Below, piece after piece: positions 26,335-34,472 of a DNA stretch of 64,000 nt. Made by a program: the position numbers and the translations under genes. Origin of the DNA: an uncultured Eubacteriales bacterium. Lineage in GTDB: Bacteria > Bacillota > Clostridia > Peptostreptococcales > Anaerovoracaceae. Each line of letters starts with the position of its first letter. The stretch's first letter is position 1. The stretch lies in the NCBI GenBank assembly GCA_900542295.1, contig UQNJ01000014.1, positions 3,298-67,297 on the forward strand, read 5' to 3'. The notes beneath the pieces are model-generated. The model made no database searches and was not told where the DNA came from. It saw only the letters and a list, made by a program, of their open reading frames with translations.

Positions 26335-26824
26335 AGATAAAAAAAAAGAAGAAAAGAGGCGCAGCGATATAATATATGCACTGCCATCTTTCATAAATCA
26401 GCTGTTACTGCTTCTGAACAGCGGCATGGTTTTGCAAGAAGCCATGATATACATAGCTGTAAGTTATAAAAATATGGATGAAAATCATTATAATGTTTTT
26501 ATTATATCGTACATTAAAATATATGATGACTTTCTAAAAACCGGAGAAAGTATATTGAAAGGGTTTTATAGATTCGGGAAAGACAGCAGGGTGAAAGAGC
26601 TTTCAAGAGTTGCTGGGATAATTGCAGACAGCGGGCAAAGAGGAACAGAGCTGTGGGACAGATTAGCTGCTGAGGGAGAAAATCTATGGGCGGAGAGAAA
26701 GCGCATAGCCTTGGAAAAGATAAGACTGTCAGAAAGCAAGATGAGCTTTCCTCTTGGACTATTGCTTATAGCCCTTATACTTATAACGGCAGCACCTGCC
26801 ATGTTGCAGATGTATATAAATTAA
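26324..26824 (+). CDS. TadC-like pilus inner-membrane platform protein
   Basis: The second platform protein has 166 residues, shorter than the usual 280-300. It keeps the cytoplasmic helical domain (LPSFINQLLLLLNSGMVLQEA, AGIIADSGQRGTELWDRL) and one C-terminal membrane segment, but lacks the N-terminal membrane pair. It starts at TTG 26324 with AGGGTG about 8 bases upstream. With TadB it probably forms a mixed platform. I see no frame break that would account for the short form. Confidence 0.82.
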   Translation: MKYKDKKKEEKRRSDIIYALPSFINQLLLLLNSGMVLQEAMIYIAVSYKNMDENHYNVFIISYIKIYDDFLKTGESILKGFYRFGKDSRVKELSRVAGIIADSGQRGTELWDRLAAEGENLWAERKRIALEKIRLSESKMSFPLGLLLIALILITAAPAMLQMYIN

Positions 26825-26836
26825 AGGAGGTAAAGT

Positions 26837-27004
26837 ATGAGATTTAAACGGGTTTTATTGTCATTGAACAATAAAAGGGGGATGGAAATGGTACAGGTGG
26901 CAATACTTGTAGCCATAGCAGTAACTTTGGGTCTTATTTTCAAGTCAGAGATAACAGAATTTGTAAATGATACTTTTGGAAGTCTTAACAAAAGCAGGTT
27001 TTAA
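26837..27004 (+). CDS. Flp1-like type IVb pilin, 55 residues
   Basis: ATG 26837 has AAAGGAGG 6 bases before it. The peptide has a basic leader (MRFKRVLLSLNNKRG), then MEMVQVAILVAIAVTLGLIF, one hydrophobic helix, and a short polar tail ending NKSRF. A Gly followed by Met and, five residues in, a hydrophobic helix is the layout of a Flp prepilin processed after Gly 15. I take it as the major pilin of the locus. No prepilin peptidase gene is in the window. Confidence 0.85.
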   Translation: MRFKRVLLSLNNKRGMEMVQVAILVAIAVTLGLIFKSEITEFVNDTFGSLNKSRF

Positions 27005-27224
27005 AAAAAGCTTATTCGATAAAACCGGCAGTATCTATGTGGAAGCATCTATTGTTATGCCTGTTACATGTCTGATAATAATAGGCATGATCGGTTTGAT
27101 AATGACATTTTACAGTAGTGTACACAAGCAGGCGGAGGAACATATTGAAATCGTGTCAGGCTGGGATTGCAGTGAACAGATAGAGGTCATAAGACGGTAT
27201 GATAGATTTATTGACTGGATTTAA
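26967..27224 (+). CDS. Short TadE-like pseudopilin
   Basis: This 85-residue protein has KTGSIYVEASIVMPVTCLIIIGMIG at residues 19-43, the TadE-like leader with Glu at position 5 of the helix, and a short extracellular tail. The gene overlaps the Flp gene by 38 bases and the next gene by 26 bases in other frames. ATG 26967 lacks a good ribosome site, so coupling to Flp translation or a later TTG start is possible. It is likely a minor pilus component. Confidence 0.72.
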   Translation: MILLEVLTKAGFKKSLFDKTGSIYVEASIVMPVTCLIIIGMIGLIMTFYSSVHKQAEEHIEIVSGWDCSEQIEVIRRYDRFIDWI

Positions 27225-28455
27225 AAACAAAAGAGGTTCTTTCACAGTATTTACAGTAATGATTTTCATATCTATAACTGTACTTTTGGCAGCAGCTGCT
27301 GATTCAGCAGGAAATATTGCCATAGAAAGTGTAACTCAAAGTTTTGGAAGACTGTGGGGAAAAAGCATCTTGGCAGAATATGATGTTATGCTGAAGGAGC
27401 GTTACGGAATTTTAGCCTTTAAAGGAAATAATGTTTCCGTGGCTGAAAAGATAGATAAATATAAGGATTATTCATTCAGGGAAAAAGCTTATATTGAATC
27501 TCCGCCATCATATGTAGAATTGGAAAAGTATTTGATGACTGAACCGAAAAATTTAAAAAAGCAGATTGAAAAGGTAGTTGCATCCGGAATAAAGCCGGAT
27601 GGTGACAGTGAAAACGGAAACACTGAAGAAACATCCGGAAGCACTTCTGACAGATATATAAGCAGCAATTGGATAAAAAAAGGATTGCCATCTTACGGGA
27701 GGGCAGAAACCGGATATATAGAAGCCTTGGTTAATAAGATAAAAGCAGGTTTTAGTATAGACGATATTATGGGTAATGCTGCGGTTGACAGGTATATTTC
27801 CGTATTTTTTAATAATTATCTTGATGATAAGAATTTAAAGGAGACATATTTCAGATGTGAAACCGAATATATTATAAGTGGAAAGCCTGATGATGAAAAA
27901 TCAAGGGAAAACACTGCTTCTAAGATAAAGCGTCTGAGAAATATGTTAAATTTATATTACCTTTATACCTGTGATGAGAAAAGAGAAACCGCAATGGCAA
28001 TAGCAACCGCAATTACTCCCGGGACAGCTGCGGTGCTTACCCAGGCTGCAATTCTTGAAATATGGGCATATGCTGAGGCAGAGAACGATATGGAAATATT
28101 ATATGATAAAAAGACAGTTCCGCTTCTTAAGAATGACTCCAATTGGGCTCTGTCGGCAGAAAATGTTTTCGGAAGCAAGAGAAATGGTACAGAAGGAAAG
28201 AATGGTTTTGATGACGGACAAAAAAGCAAGTATGTTTCTCCTGAGATTATTGCCGGTGAAAACTATGATTCCTACCTTAAAATACTTCTTTGCGGGATTT
28301 CAGAAAATACCAAATTGCTGCGCATGATGGATTTGATACAGATTAACATGAAATTTGTGTATAATGAGACTTTTTTAATGAAAGAGTACAGTATGGGACT
28401 GGAATATATGATTAAGGTAAATGGAAGAAAATATGAGTTCGACGAGCATTATTAA
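27199..28455 (+). CDS. DUF5702-type Tad locus surface protein
   Basis: This 418-residue protein starts with NKRGSFTVFTVMIFISITVLLAAAAD, a TadG/TadE-type leader and helix, followed by a large outside domain (LWGKSILAEYDVMLKERYGILAF). I recognise the DUF5702 type that occurs in clostridial Tad loci. The region 145-155 is rich in Gly, Ser, Thr and Asn, like a flexible linker. Function is unknown; a pilus-tip or anchoring role is plausible by analogy with TadG. It overlaps the neighbouring genes on both sides. Confidence 0.75.
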   Translation: MIDLLTGFKNKRGSFTVFTVMIFISITVLLAAAADSAGNIAIESVTQSFGRLWGKSILAEYDVMLKERYGILAFKGNNVSVAEKIDKYKDYSFREKAYIESPPSYVELEKYLMTEPKNLKKQIEKVVASGIKPDGDSENGNTEETSGSTSDRYISSNWIKKGLPSYGRAETGYIEALVNKIKAGFSIDDIMGNAAVDRYISVFFNNYLDDKNLKETYFRCETEYIISGKPDDEKSRENTASKIKRLRNMLNLYYLYTCDEKRETAMAIATAITPGTAAVLTQAAILEIWAYAEAENDMEILYDKKTVPLLKNDSNWALSAENVFGSKRNGTEGKNGFDDGQKSKYVSPEIIAGENYDSYLKILLCGISENTKLLRMMDLIQINMKFVYNETFLMKEYSMGLEYMIKVNGRKYEFDEHY

Positions 28456-29077
28456 AGAAAAGGTCTTTGACAGAAAAGGCAGTTATATAGTTGAGGCAGC
28501 AATATTTTTGCCGATTTTAATACTGAGTGTATCGGCATTGATATTGATAATAAGAATAACGGGAATATGTGAAAATATATGTTTTTCCACAGCTCAGGAT
28601 GTTATTAAAATGGACCTTGAAGCTTATAAGTATAAAAATTCTGTTTCCCTTTGCAAAGAGACGGAAGACAGGATAAAAGAAGAAAATCCTGTTGATTTCC
28701 GTGTGACGAGGTTCAGTTACCTGTATAGCAGCGGTGGAATGACAGATTTAATTGCTTTTGAAGCAGAGGCGGATTTCAATGTAGTTAATGCTGTAGTTAG
28801 AGACGCAAAGATAAGCTTTGAAGAAAAGCTGCTGACACGAGGATTTACCGGAACTCTGAATATAGGTAAAAATCTTGATGAAGCAGAGTTTAAACAAAAT
28901 AGGCCTACATGCAAAGTAGTTATATTTCCCAAGTACGGTAACAGGTATCATAGTAAAACCTGCAGATATGTTAATGAAATTTATAAAAACGAATACAAAC
29001 AGGAGATAGAAAAGGAAGAAGCCGCAAAAAGGAGATATTTGCCGTGCAAAATATGTGGAGGTGCTGCAAATGTTTGA
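28421..29077 (+). CDS. TadE-like protein with a C-terminal Cys/His motif
   Basis: The 218-residue protein has a TadE-like leader (DRKGSYIVEAAIFLPILIL, residues 17-35), a middle outside domain, and a C-terminal YHSKTCRYV followed some 30 residues later by LPCKICGG. That His/Cys spacing resembles the Ada-type zinc site seen at the ends of some secreted proteins. A zinc-bound, surface-exposed end on a pilin-like protein is unusual. ATG 28421 or ATG 28433 are both possible starts; the second has GGAAG 5 bases before it. Confidence 0.75.
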   Translation: MEENMSSTSIIKEKVFDRKGSYIVEAAIFLPILILSVSALILIIRITGICENICFSTAQDVIKMDLEAYKYKNSVSLCKETEDRIKEENPVDFRVTRFSYLYSSGGMTDLIAFEAEADFNVVNAVVRDAKISFEEKLLTRGFTGTLNIGKNLDEAEFKQNRPTCKVVIFPKYGNRYHSKTCRYVNEIYKNEYKQEIEKEEAAKRRYLPCKICGGAANV

Positions 29078-29600
29078 TAAAGTCATAGTTAAATTTAAAG
29101 AAGAACAGCTAAGCTATGAGGAGAAAATAGATGTGTTGACAGATGGAGTGTGTAAAGGGATATTACCTATAAGCATTATGAAAAAAGGAAGTGAAATAAC
29201 AGGTTTTTATTCTACTGCAGGGTATAAGAGGATTGCAGAGTGTAAAAGACTTGAAGCTGATAAAGTTCTGACTGTAGTGGAGAAAACAATATCGGCTATG
29301 GAAGAGTGCAATCAGTATCTTATATTCCCGGAAGAATTTGTATTGGATATAAATACTGTATATATAAAAGAAAATTTTGAAAACATAAAGTTTACATATG
29401 TTCCGGACAGAAACAGGATAAAGGCCGAAAAGAAATTATCCTGTTTTATAAGAGACCTTAAATCATTAACCACCGATAACGGCAGATTATATCTTGAGAT
29501 GCTCGGGCAGATGGCGGATACTGAAAACTTGAGCATAACAAAAATGAAAGCTTTCGTTTTTCAACTCAAAAGAGAAGTGAATTTGTGCGAAATACACTGA
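29070..29600 (+). CDS. DUF6382-type protein of the Tad locus
   Basis: This 176-residue soluble protein resembles the DUF6382 domain, with ILPISIMKKGSEITGFYSTAGYKRI near residue 35 and an alpha-helical C-terminal half. In other clostridia this domain is often followed by an FHA domain; here the frame ends without one. I chose ATG 29070 because GGAGGTG stands 6 bases before it. It overlaps the preceding TadE-like gene by 8 bases and is the last gene of the Tad unit. A regulatory or assembly role is a guess. Confidence 0.68.
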   Translation: MFDKVIVKFKEEQLSYEEKIDVLTDGVCKGILPISIMKKGSEITGFYSTAGYKRIAECKRLEADKVLTVVEKTISAMEECNQYLIFPEEFVLDINTVYIKENFENIKFTYVPDRNRIKAEKKLSCFIRDLKSLTTDNGRLYLEMLGQMADTENLSITKMKAFVFQLKREVNLCEIH

Positions 29601-29670
29601 AATAATAATCCTTTGAAGTAATATTAGCCAATACCGGTAAATACAATATAAATAAGCAGGAGGGTTTATT

Positions 29671-30201
29671 ATGATGGGACAAATGAGCAGAAGGCGTGTA
29701 AAAAAAAGAAAACGCCCTAATGAAATTTCTAAGATGAAATTTACAATGGTTCTTGGTATAATGATAGTAGCTGTGCTTTTAGGATACCTTACAGCAAGGT
29801 TTGTTATAGGACCGCTTTTGGGATACGATGCAGATGAAAGCCCTATTAAAATAGCAAATAACAAGGCAGAACAAGATGACACTGTAGATAACAGTAACCA
29901 AGATACCGATAGTAAAGATAAAGCAGCAGATAACGAGGGTAGCGAAAATTCAGAAGAAACAGGGTCCGATTCGGCGCCTGATCAAGGGTATGCGCTGCAA
30001 TTCGGTGTTTTTACATCAAAAGAAGCCGCACAAAAGCTTAAAGAAGAACTTCAAGCAAAAGGAATAGAAACTAAAGTAGTACAAGAAGACGATAATTACA
30101 AAGTTATAAGCACAGTAGTAAAAACTAAAGACGAAGCTATTGAAGAACTGAACGGAATTAAAGATAAAGAAGTGGAAGATGTTTTCATAGCTTCTTTTTA
30201 A
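29671..30201 (+). CDS. SPOR-domain membrane protein
   Basis: This 176-residue single-pass protein has a basic cytoplasmic start (RRRVKKRKR), a membrane helix at about 26-50, a long acidic linker rich in Asp, Asn, Ser and Glu (about 55-107), and a C-terminal SPOR domain (ALQFGVFTSKEAAQKLKEEL to the end). SPOR domains bind glycan strands denuded of stem peptides, so division-site or septal localisation is likely. AGGAGGG precedes the ATG. rarA follows after 10 bases. Confidence 0.85.
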   Translation: MMGQMSRRRVKKRKRPNEISKMKFTMVLGIMIVAVLLGYLTARFVIGPLLGYDADESPIKIANNKAEQDDTVDNSNQDTDSKDKAADNEGSENSEETGSDSAPDQGYALQFGVFTSKEAAQKLKEELQAKGIETKVVQEDDNYKVISTVVKTKDEAIEELNGIKDKEVEDVFIASF

Positions 30202-30211
30202 AGGAGGAAAT

Positions 30212-31483
30212 ATGATTCCGCTTTCGACAAGAATGAGACCTCAGAAACTTGAAGACTTTTCGGGTCAGGAGCATTTTTTGTACCCGGGCTCATTGTTTTA
30301 TAATTCCATAAAAAACAAAACTTTTGATTCAGCTGTTTTTTTCGGTCCGCCGGGAACAGGCAAAACTACTTTGGCACGGATTATCGCTCGTGAGATGGAC
30401 AGTGAGTTTAATGAAATCAACGCCTCAACTACGGGCACAAAGGAGTTTAAAGAATTGTTGCAGTCGGCTTATACAAGGTTTTACGGACTTGAAAAAAAGA
30501 CTACATATTTTTATATAGATGAATTTCACAGATGGAATAAATTGCAGCAGGACTCTCTTTTGAAGGCATTAGAAGAGGGTGTAATTAAATTTATAGCAAG
30601 TACAACTGAAAACCCTTATTTCGCTATAAATAATGCAATAATAAGCAGAGTAAGAAATATATATGAGTTTAGGCGGCTAAAAGAAAATAGTCTTAAGGAC
30701 ATAGTAAAAAGAGCTATAGAAGATAAGGAAAGAGGCGTAGGCGCTATAGAGCTGATGTGGGAGGATGAGGCTATAGAGATGATTGTCAGACTATCAAGCG
30801 GCGATGCAAGGGTTGCACTCGATACTGTTGGTTTTATAGCTGAAAATATGCAAATAGGGCAGAAAGTTAATAAAGAAATTGTAGCTGAAGCTATGCAAAG
30901 GAAAGTTGGGTTTTATGATAAAGGAGACGATCAGTATAATTTGCTCAGCGCACTTCAAAAATCCATAAGAGGCAGTGATCCGGATGCTGCAATACATTAT
31001 TTCGCAAGACTTATAGATGGTGGAGCAGATATAAAGACAATAGGAAGACGACTTCTTGTGATAGCTAGTGAGGATATAGGAATTGCATACCCGTCGGCCA
31101 TTTCAATTGTTAATTCCTGTGTTCAGGCAGCAATGACGGTAGGTCTTCCGGAAGCGGTAATAAACCTGAGTCAGGCAGTAATATTGATGGCATCTGCACC
31201 AAAGTCAAATTCAGTTATTTCAGCATATAGTAAAGCCATGGAGGATATAAGGAACAATATCATAGATGATGTTCCGATGCATCTTAAAGACAGCCATTAT
31301 GAAGGGGCAAAAAAAATGGGGATAGGATTGACTTATAAATTACCTCACGATTATGGCGGTTATGTGCAGCAGCAGTATTTGCCGGACAATTTATATAAAA
31401 AAGCCGTAAAGTATTATAACCCTACGGAAAACGGTTCAGAAAGTTCATTTAAAAAATATTTGGAAAGTTTGAAGAAGAAATGA
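30212..31483 (+). CDS. rarA: Replication-associated AAA+ ATPase RarA (MgsA)
   Basis: RarA acts at stalled replication forks and is related to clamp-loader ATPases. It has PLSTRMRPQKLEDFSGQEHFL at the start, Walker A FFGPPGTGKTT (about 43-53), Walker B YIDEFHRW, the SRV arginine-finger region and the C-terminal tetramer domain (AMEDIRNN, DVPMHLKD). The Walker B His-Arg-Trp is family typical. AAAGGAGG precedes the ATG. It overlaps ispH by four bases (ATGA), so the two are co-translated. Confidence 0.93.
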   Translation: MIPLSTRMRPQKLEDFSGQEHFLYPGSLFYNSIKNKTFDSAVFFGPPGTGKTTLARIIAREMDSEFNEINASTTGTKEFKELLQSAYTRFYGLEKKTTYFYIDEFHRWNKLQQDSLLKALEEGVIKFIASTTENPYFAINNAIISRVRNIYEFRRLKENSLKDIVKRAIEDKERGVGAIELMWEDEAIEMIVRLSSGDARVALDTVGFIAENMQIGQKVNKEIVAEAMQRKVGFYDKGDDQYNLLSALQKSIRGSDPDAAIHYFARLIDGGADIKTIGRRLLVIASEDIGIAYPSAISIVNSCVQAAMTVGLPEAVINLSQAVILMASAPKSNSVISAYSKAMEDIRNNIIDDVPMHLKDSHYEGAKKMGIGLTYKLPHDYGGYVQQQYLPDNLYKKAVKYYNPTENGSESSFKKYLESLKKK

Positions 31484-33450
31484 TAGAGATAATAAGAGCA
31501 AAAAATTCAGGGTTTTGTTTTGGAGTAAGACAAGCTATAGACAAAACAGAGGAACAAATCAATAATAATCAGCATGGAAAAAAAATATATACATTCGGGC
31601 CGTTGATTCACAATCGTCTGGTAACTGAGGAATTGAGGACAAAGGGAGTGGATATACTTAAAAATATTGATGAAGCAGGTGAAGATGATATTATAATAGT
31701 AAGATCCCATGGGGAAAGTAAATTGTTTTGGGACAAGGCTAAGAAAAACGGGCTTAATGTAGTTGATGCAACATGCCCTTTTGTTAAAAAAATACATACT
31801 CTGGCAGCAGAGGCTTCTGAAAACGGATATCATATAATAATTGTTGGTGATGAAAATCACCCGGAAGTAAAGGGAATTAAGGGTTGGTGCTGTGGCAATT
31901 CAACTATAGTTGATTCGGCAGAAAAAGCAGAAAGTGTGGAAGAAGATAATCTGTTCATAGTATGTCAGACAACAATTAAAAAAGAACTTTTAGACTCCAT
32001 AGTGGAGGTGTTTTCTAATAAAGAAAAGCATTTTACTGTTAAAAACACCATATGCAATGCAACAGCCAAAAGACAGCGAGATTGCAGCATGCTTGCTGAG
32101 CAATGTGAGGCCATGGTAATAATAGGAGGCAAGAACAGCTCCAATACGCAGAAATTATATGAAATTTCAAAAAAAATATGCCAAAATACCTTTTTTGTTG
32201 AAAAAATCGAAGATTTACCATTGCGTGAATTGTCAAAATGTAATAAAATAGGTGTTGCAGCAGGTGCCTCGACACCTGAATGCGTAATTAAGGAGGTTAT
32301 TGCTACGATGAGTGAAAACATCACAGAAAAAAATGAAATGAACATGATGGACTTAATGGATGATATCGAAAAATCCTTAAGATTACCTCGTGTCGGCGAG
32401 ATTGTTAACGGTAAGGTACATCAGGTTACTGACAAAGAAATTATTGTTAACATGGGCTGCAAAAAAGATGGAGTTATTCCAAAAGAAGAAGTAACGGTAG
32501 AGGGAGACCAGAAGCTGACAGATTTATTTAAGGAAGGCGATGAGATCCAGGCAAAAGTCATCAAAACAGATGACGGTGATGGTGTGATTTTACTCTCCAA
32601 GAAGAAATTAGAAGCTAATGAACATTGGAATGAAATCAACGAAGCTTACGGAAACGGTACTGTTATAAATGTAAAAGTAGTAAGACAGGTGAACGGAGGC
32701 GTTATCGCTGCTTACAAAGAAATTACCGGCTTTATTCCTATGTCACAGCTTTCCGATAAATTTGTTGAAAATGCAGAAGAGTTCATAGGTCAGGAAATGG
32801 ATGTAAAAGTTACAAGAGTTGACCTTAGAAGAAACAGAGCTGTATTTTCTCATAAGGCAGTTTTGGCAGAAGAAAAACAGAGAAAAATCGAAGAAATCTG
32901 GAATTCTCTGCATGTTGACGATGTAGTAGAAGGTACTGTTATGAGATTTACAGACTATGGTGCATTTGTAGATCTTGGCGGAATTGACGGACTGCTGCAT
33001 ATTTCTGAAATTTCATGGGGAAAACTCAAACACCCGAAGGAAGTTCTTCAGATAGGTGATAAGGTAAAAGTTAAGATTCTTTCCATGAACGAAGAAAAAG
33101 GCAAGATTTCTTTGGGACTTAAGCAGACTACACCTGAGCCTTGGTCAGTAATCAATGAAAATTACGAAGTTGGACAGGTTGTAAGCGGCAAGGTTGTTCA
33201 GATAAAAGAATATGGTGCATTCGTTGAACTTGAACCGGGTCTTGACGGTCTTGTTCACATCTCAGAAGTTGCTAACAAGAGAGTTTCAGATATAGCAGAA
33301 GAACTTGAATTAGGACAAGATGTAGAAGCTAAGATTCTCGATATCGATACTGAAAGAAAGAGAATTAGCTTGAGTCTTAAACAGGCTATGCCTGAATCAG
33401 AAGAAGATACTTTTGAAGAAGATGTGATGGAAGACGATTCAGAAGAATAA
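31480..33450 (+). CDS. ispH: HMBPP reductase IspH fused to ribosomal protein S1
   Basis: The 656-residue fusion joins the last MEP-pathway enzyme to an S1-type RNA-binding protein, a known clostridial arrangement. IspH covers about residues 1-280 with cluster cysteines Cys 13 (GFCFG), Cys 99 (ATCPFV) and Cys 192 (TICNAT). Four S1 repeats follow, the last two reading FTDYGAFVDLGGIDGLLHIS and IKEYGAFVELEPGLDGLVHIS. The tail is acidic (EEDVMEDDSEE). At the junction, AAGGAGG at 32290-32296 precedes an in-frame ATG at 32308, so separate S1 protein may also be made. Confidence 0.95.
   Translation: MIEIIRAKNSGFCFGVRQAIDKTEEQINNNQHGKKIYTFGPLIHNRLVTEELRTKGVDILKNIDEAGEDDIIIVRSHGESKLFWDKAKKNGLNVVDATCPFVKKIHTLAAEASENGYHIIIVGDENHPEVKGIKGWCCGNSTIVDSAEKAESVEEDNLFIVCQTTIKKELLDSIVEVFSNKEKHFTVKNTICNATAKRQRDCSMLAEQCEAMVIIGGKNSSNTQKLYEISKKICQNTFFVEKIEDLPLRELSKCNKIGVAAGASTPECVIKEVIATMSENITEKNEMNMMDLMDDIEKSLRLPRVGEIVNGKVHQVTDKEIIVNMGCKKDGVIPKEEVTVEGDQKLTDLFKEGDEIQAKVIKTDDGDGVILLSKKKLEANEHWNEINEAYGNGTVINVKVVRQVNGGVIAAYKEITGFIPMSQLSDKFVENAEEFIGQEMDVKVTRVDLRRNRAVFSHKAVLAEEKQRKIEEIWNSLHVDDVVEGTVMRFTDYGAFVDLGGIDGLLHISEISWGKLKHPKEVLQIGDKVKVKILSMNEEKGKISLGLKQTTPEPWSVINENYEVGQVVSGKVVQIKEYGAFVELEPGLDGLVHISEVANKRVSDIAEELELGQDVEAKILDIDTERKRISLSLKQAMPESEEDTFEEDVMEDDSEE
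32290..32310 (+). promoter_or_regulatory. Possible internal ribosome site at the IspH/S1 junction
   Basis: AGGAGG at 32291-32296 lies 11 bases before an in-frame ATG at 32308, exactly between the IspH and S1 parts. The spacing is somewhat long. Part of the match is fixed by codons for KEV, so chance cannot be excluded. Confidence 0.4.
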
Positions 33451-33467
33451 AATTAAGTTTACATAAA

Positions 33468-33505
33468 ATATCCGAGAGTAATTAAATACTTTCGGGTATT
33501 TTTTT
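33468..33505 (+). terminator. Terminator after ispH-rpsA
   Basis: ATATCCGAGAGTA pairs with TACTTTCGGGTAT using G-U pairs, loop ATTAAA, followed by a run of T. Confidence 0.85.
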
Positions 33506-33565
33506 GTTGTATATGTATAATATACGAAAATATCTCCAAAATATATAATAAGAAAGGAGTTGTTT

Positions 33566-33853
33566 ATGAAAAAGAAACCTATAATTATTTTTTTGACATT
33601 GATGATTGCTGTTATGGCATGTCTTACCGGATGCAGCAGCAGAGATGAAAAAGACATGAAAGATATGATAGAGGATGATACAGATATGAGAACCGAAGAG
33701 GAGCGGGAAGGAGACTCAAGTAATTTGAATCAAGGAGTTGTAGAGCCTGAGGATGGAGGCGTAATAGGTGATGCAACCGACTCGGATAAGGCAGATGATG
33801 ATATGAAAAAGAATGATGATACAAATAAAGATGACGACAAGAGCAATGAATAA
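33566..33853 (+). CDS. Small acidic lipoprotein of unknown function
   Basis: This 95-residue protein has a signal peptide with lipobox CLTGCSS and predicted lipidated Cys 23. The mature part is almost entirely Asp, Glu, Lys, Asn and Ser (DKADDDMKKNDDTNKDDDKS at the end), so it is probably disordered and negatively charged. I chose ATG 33566 because AAAGGAG stands 7 bases before it. A TATAAT at 33516-33521 could be its -10. No domain is recognised. Confidence 0.75.
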   Translation: MKKKPIIIFLTLMIAVMACLTGCSSRDEKDMKDMIEDDTDMRTEEEREGDSSNLNQGVVEPEDGGVIGDATDSDKADDDMKKNDDTNKDDDKSNE

Positions 33854-33866
33854 AAGAGAGATTTTA

Positions 33867-33911
33867 ACATGTGCCCTCTTTCCTGAACAGTAAGGGAAAG
33901 AGGGCACATGT
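33867..33911. terminator. Bidirectional terminator, 17-bp stem
   Basis: ACATGTGCCCTCTTTCC (33867-33883) pairs perfectly with 33895-33911. It lies between the lipoprotein gene and the convergent CBS-domain gene. Confidence 0.85.
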
Positions 33912-33926
33912 TATTTAAAACACTTT

Positions 33927-34331
33927 TTAATTGTTGTGATTACATATATTATATATAATGTGACCGATTTCAGCCGTGAGAAATTTTTTCTTTGCCATAT
34001 CTTTGAAAGTAAGCATGCCGACAAGACGTTCCCCATCTATAACAGGAAGACGACGTATGCCATACTTTGAAAACTTTAAGGCAGCCTGATGTATGTCATC
34101 TCCTGCGTTGACAGTAACTGGAGAAGGAGTCATAAGAGTTTCGGCTGTTTTTCCTTTTTCACGGCGAATCAACATATCTCTGTCGGTTATTACGCCAAGA
34201 AGATGATTCTGTATGTCGCATACCGGCACTATGCCGATATCTTCACATTTCATTATGAAGCTTATCTGTTCATAAGTATCATTCGGCTGTACACAAATAA
34301 TTGAAGTAGACATTAAATCCTTAACAAGCAT
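33927..34331 (-). CDS. CBS-domain pair protein
   Basis: This 134-residue protein consists of two CBS motifs: VKDLMSTSIICVQPNDTYEQI with VVPVCD-like ends, and AETLMTPSPVTVNAGDDIHQAA with RRLPVIDGERLVGMLTFKD. Such stand-alone pairs bind adenosyl ligands such as AMP, ATP or c-di-AMP and act as sensors. AGGAGG precedes the start. It lies just downstream of the Trk operon on the same strand, separated by a terminator; a link to potassium control through c-di-AMP is a speculation. Confidence 0.88.
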   Translation of the reverse strand: MLVKDLMSTSIICVQPNDTYEQISFIMKCEDIGIVPVCDIQNHLLGVITDRDMLIRREKGKTAETLMTPSPVTVNAGDDIHQAALKFSKYGIRRLPVIDGERLVGMLTFKDMAKKKFLTAEIGHIIYNICNHNN

Positions 34332-34389
34332 TTTATCCTCCTAAAAGTCATATGTAACAAAAAATTTTGCAGGTTGTATAATTTTAAAT

Positions 34390-34416
34390 AAAAAGAGCAG
34401 TAAATATATACTGCCC
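34390..34416 (-). terminator. Terminator of the trk operon
   Basis: Read on the minus strand, GGCAGTA pairs with TACTGCT around a TATATT loop and is followed by CTTTTTATTT. Confidence 0.75.
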
Positions 34417-34472
34417 TGAATTTGCAAATTTTATTAAATATGTTTTTTTAATGTTGAATGTCACAGCAGTAA

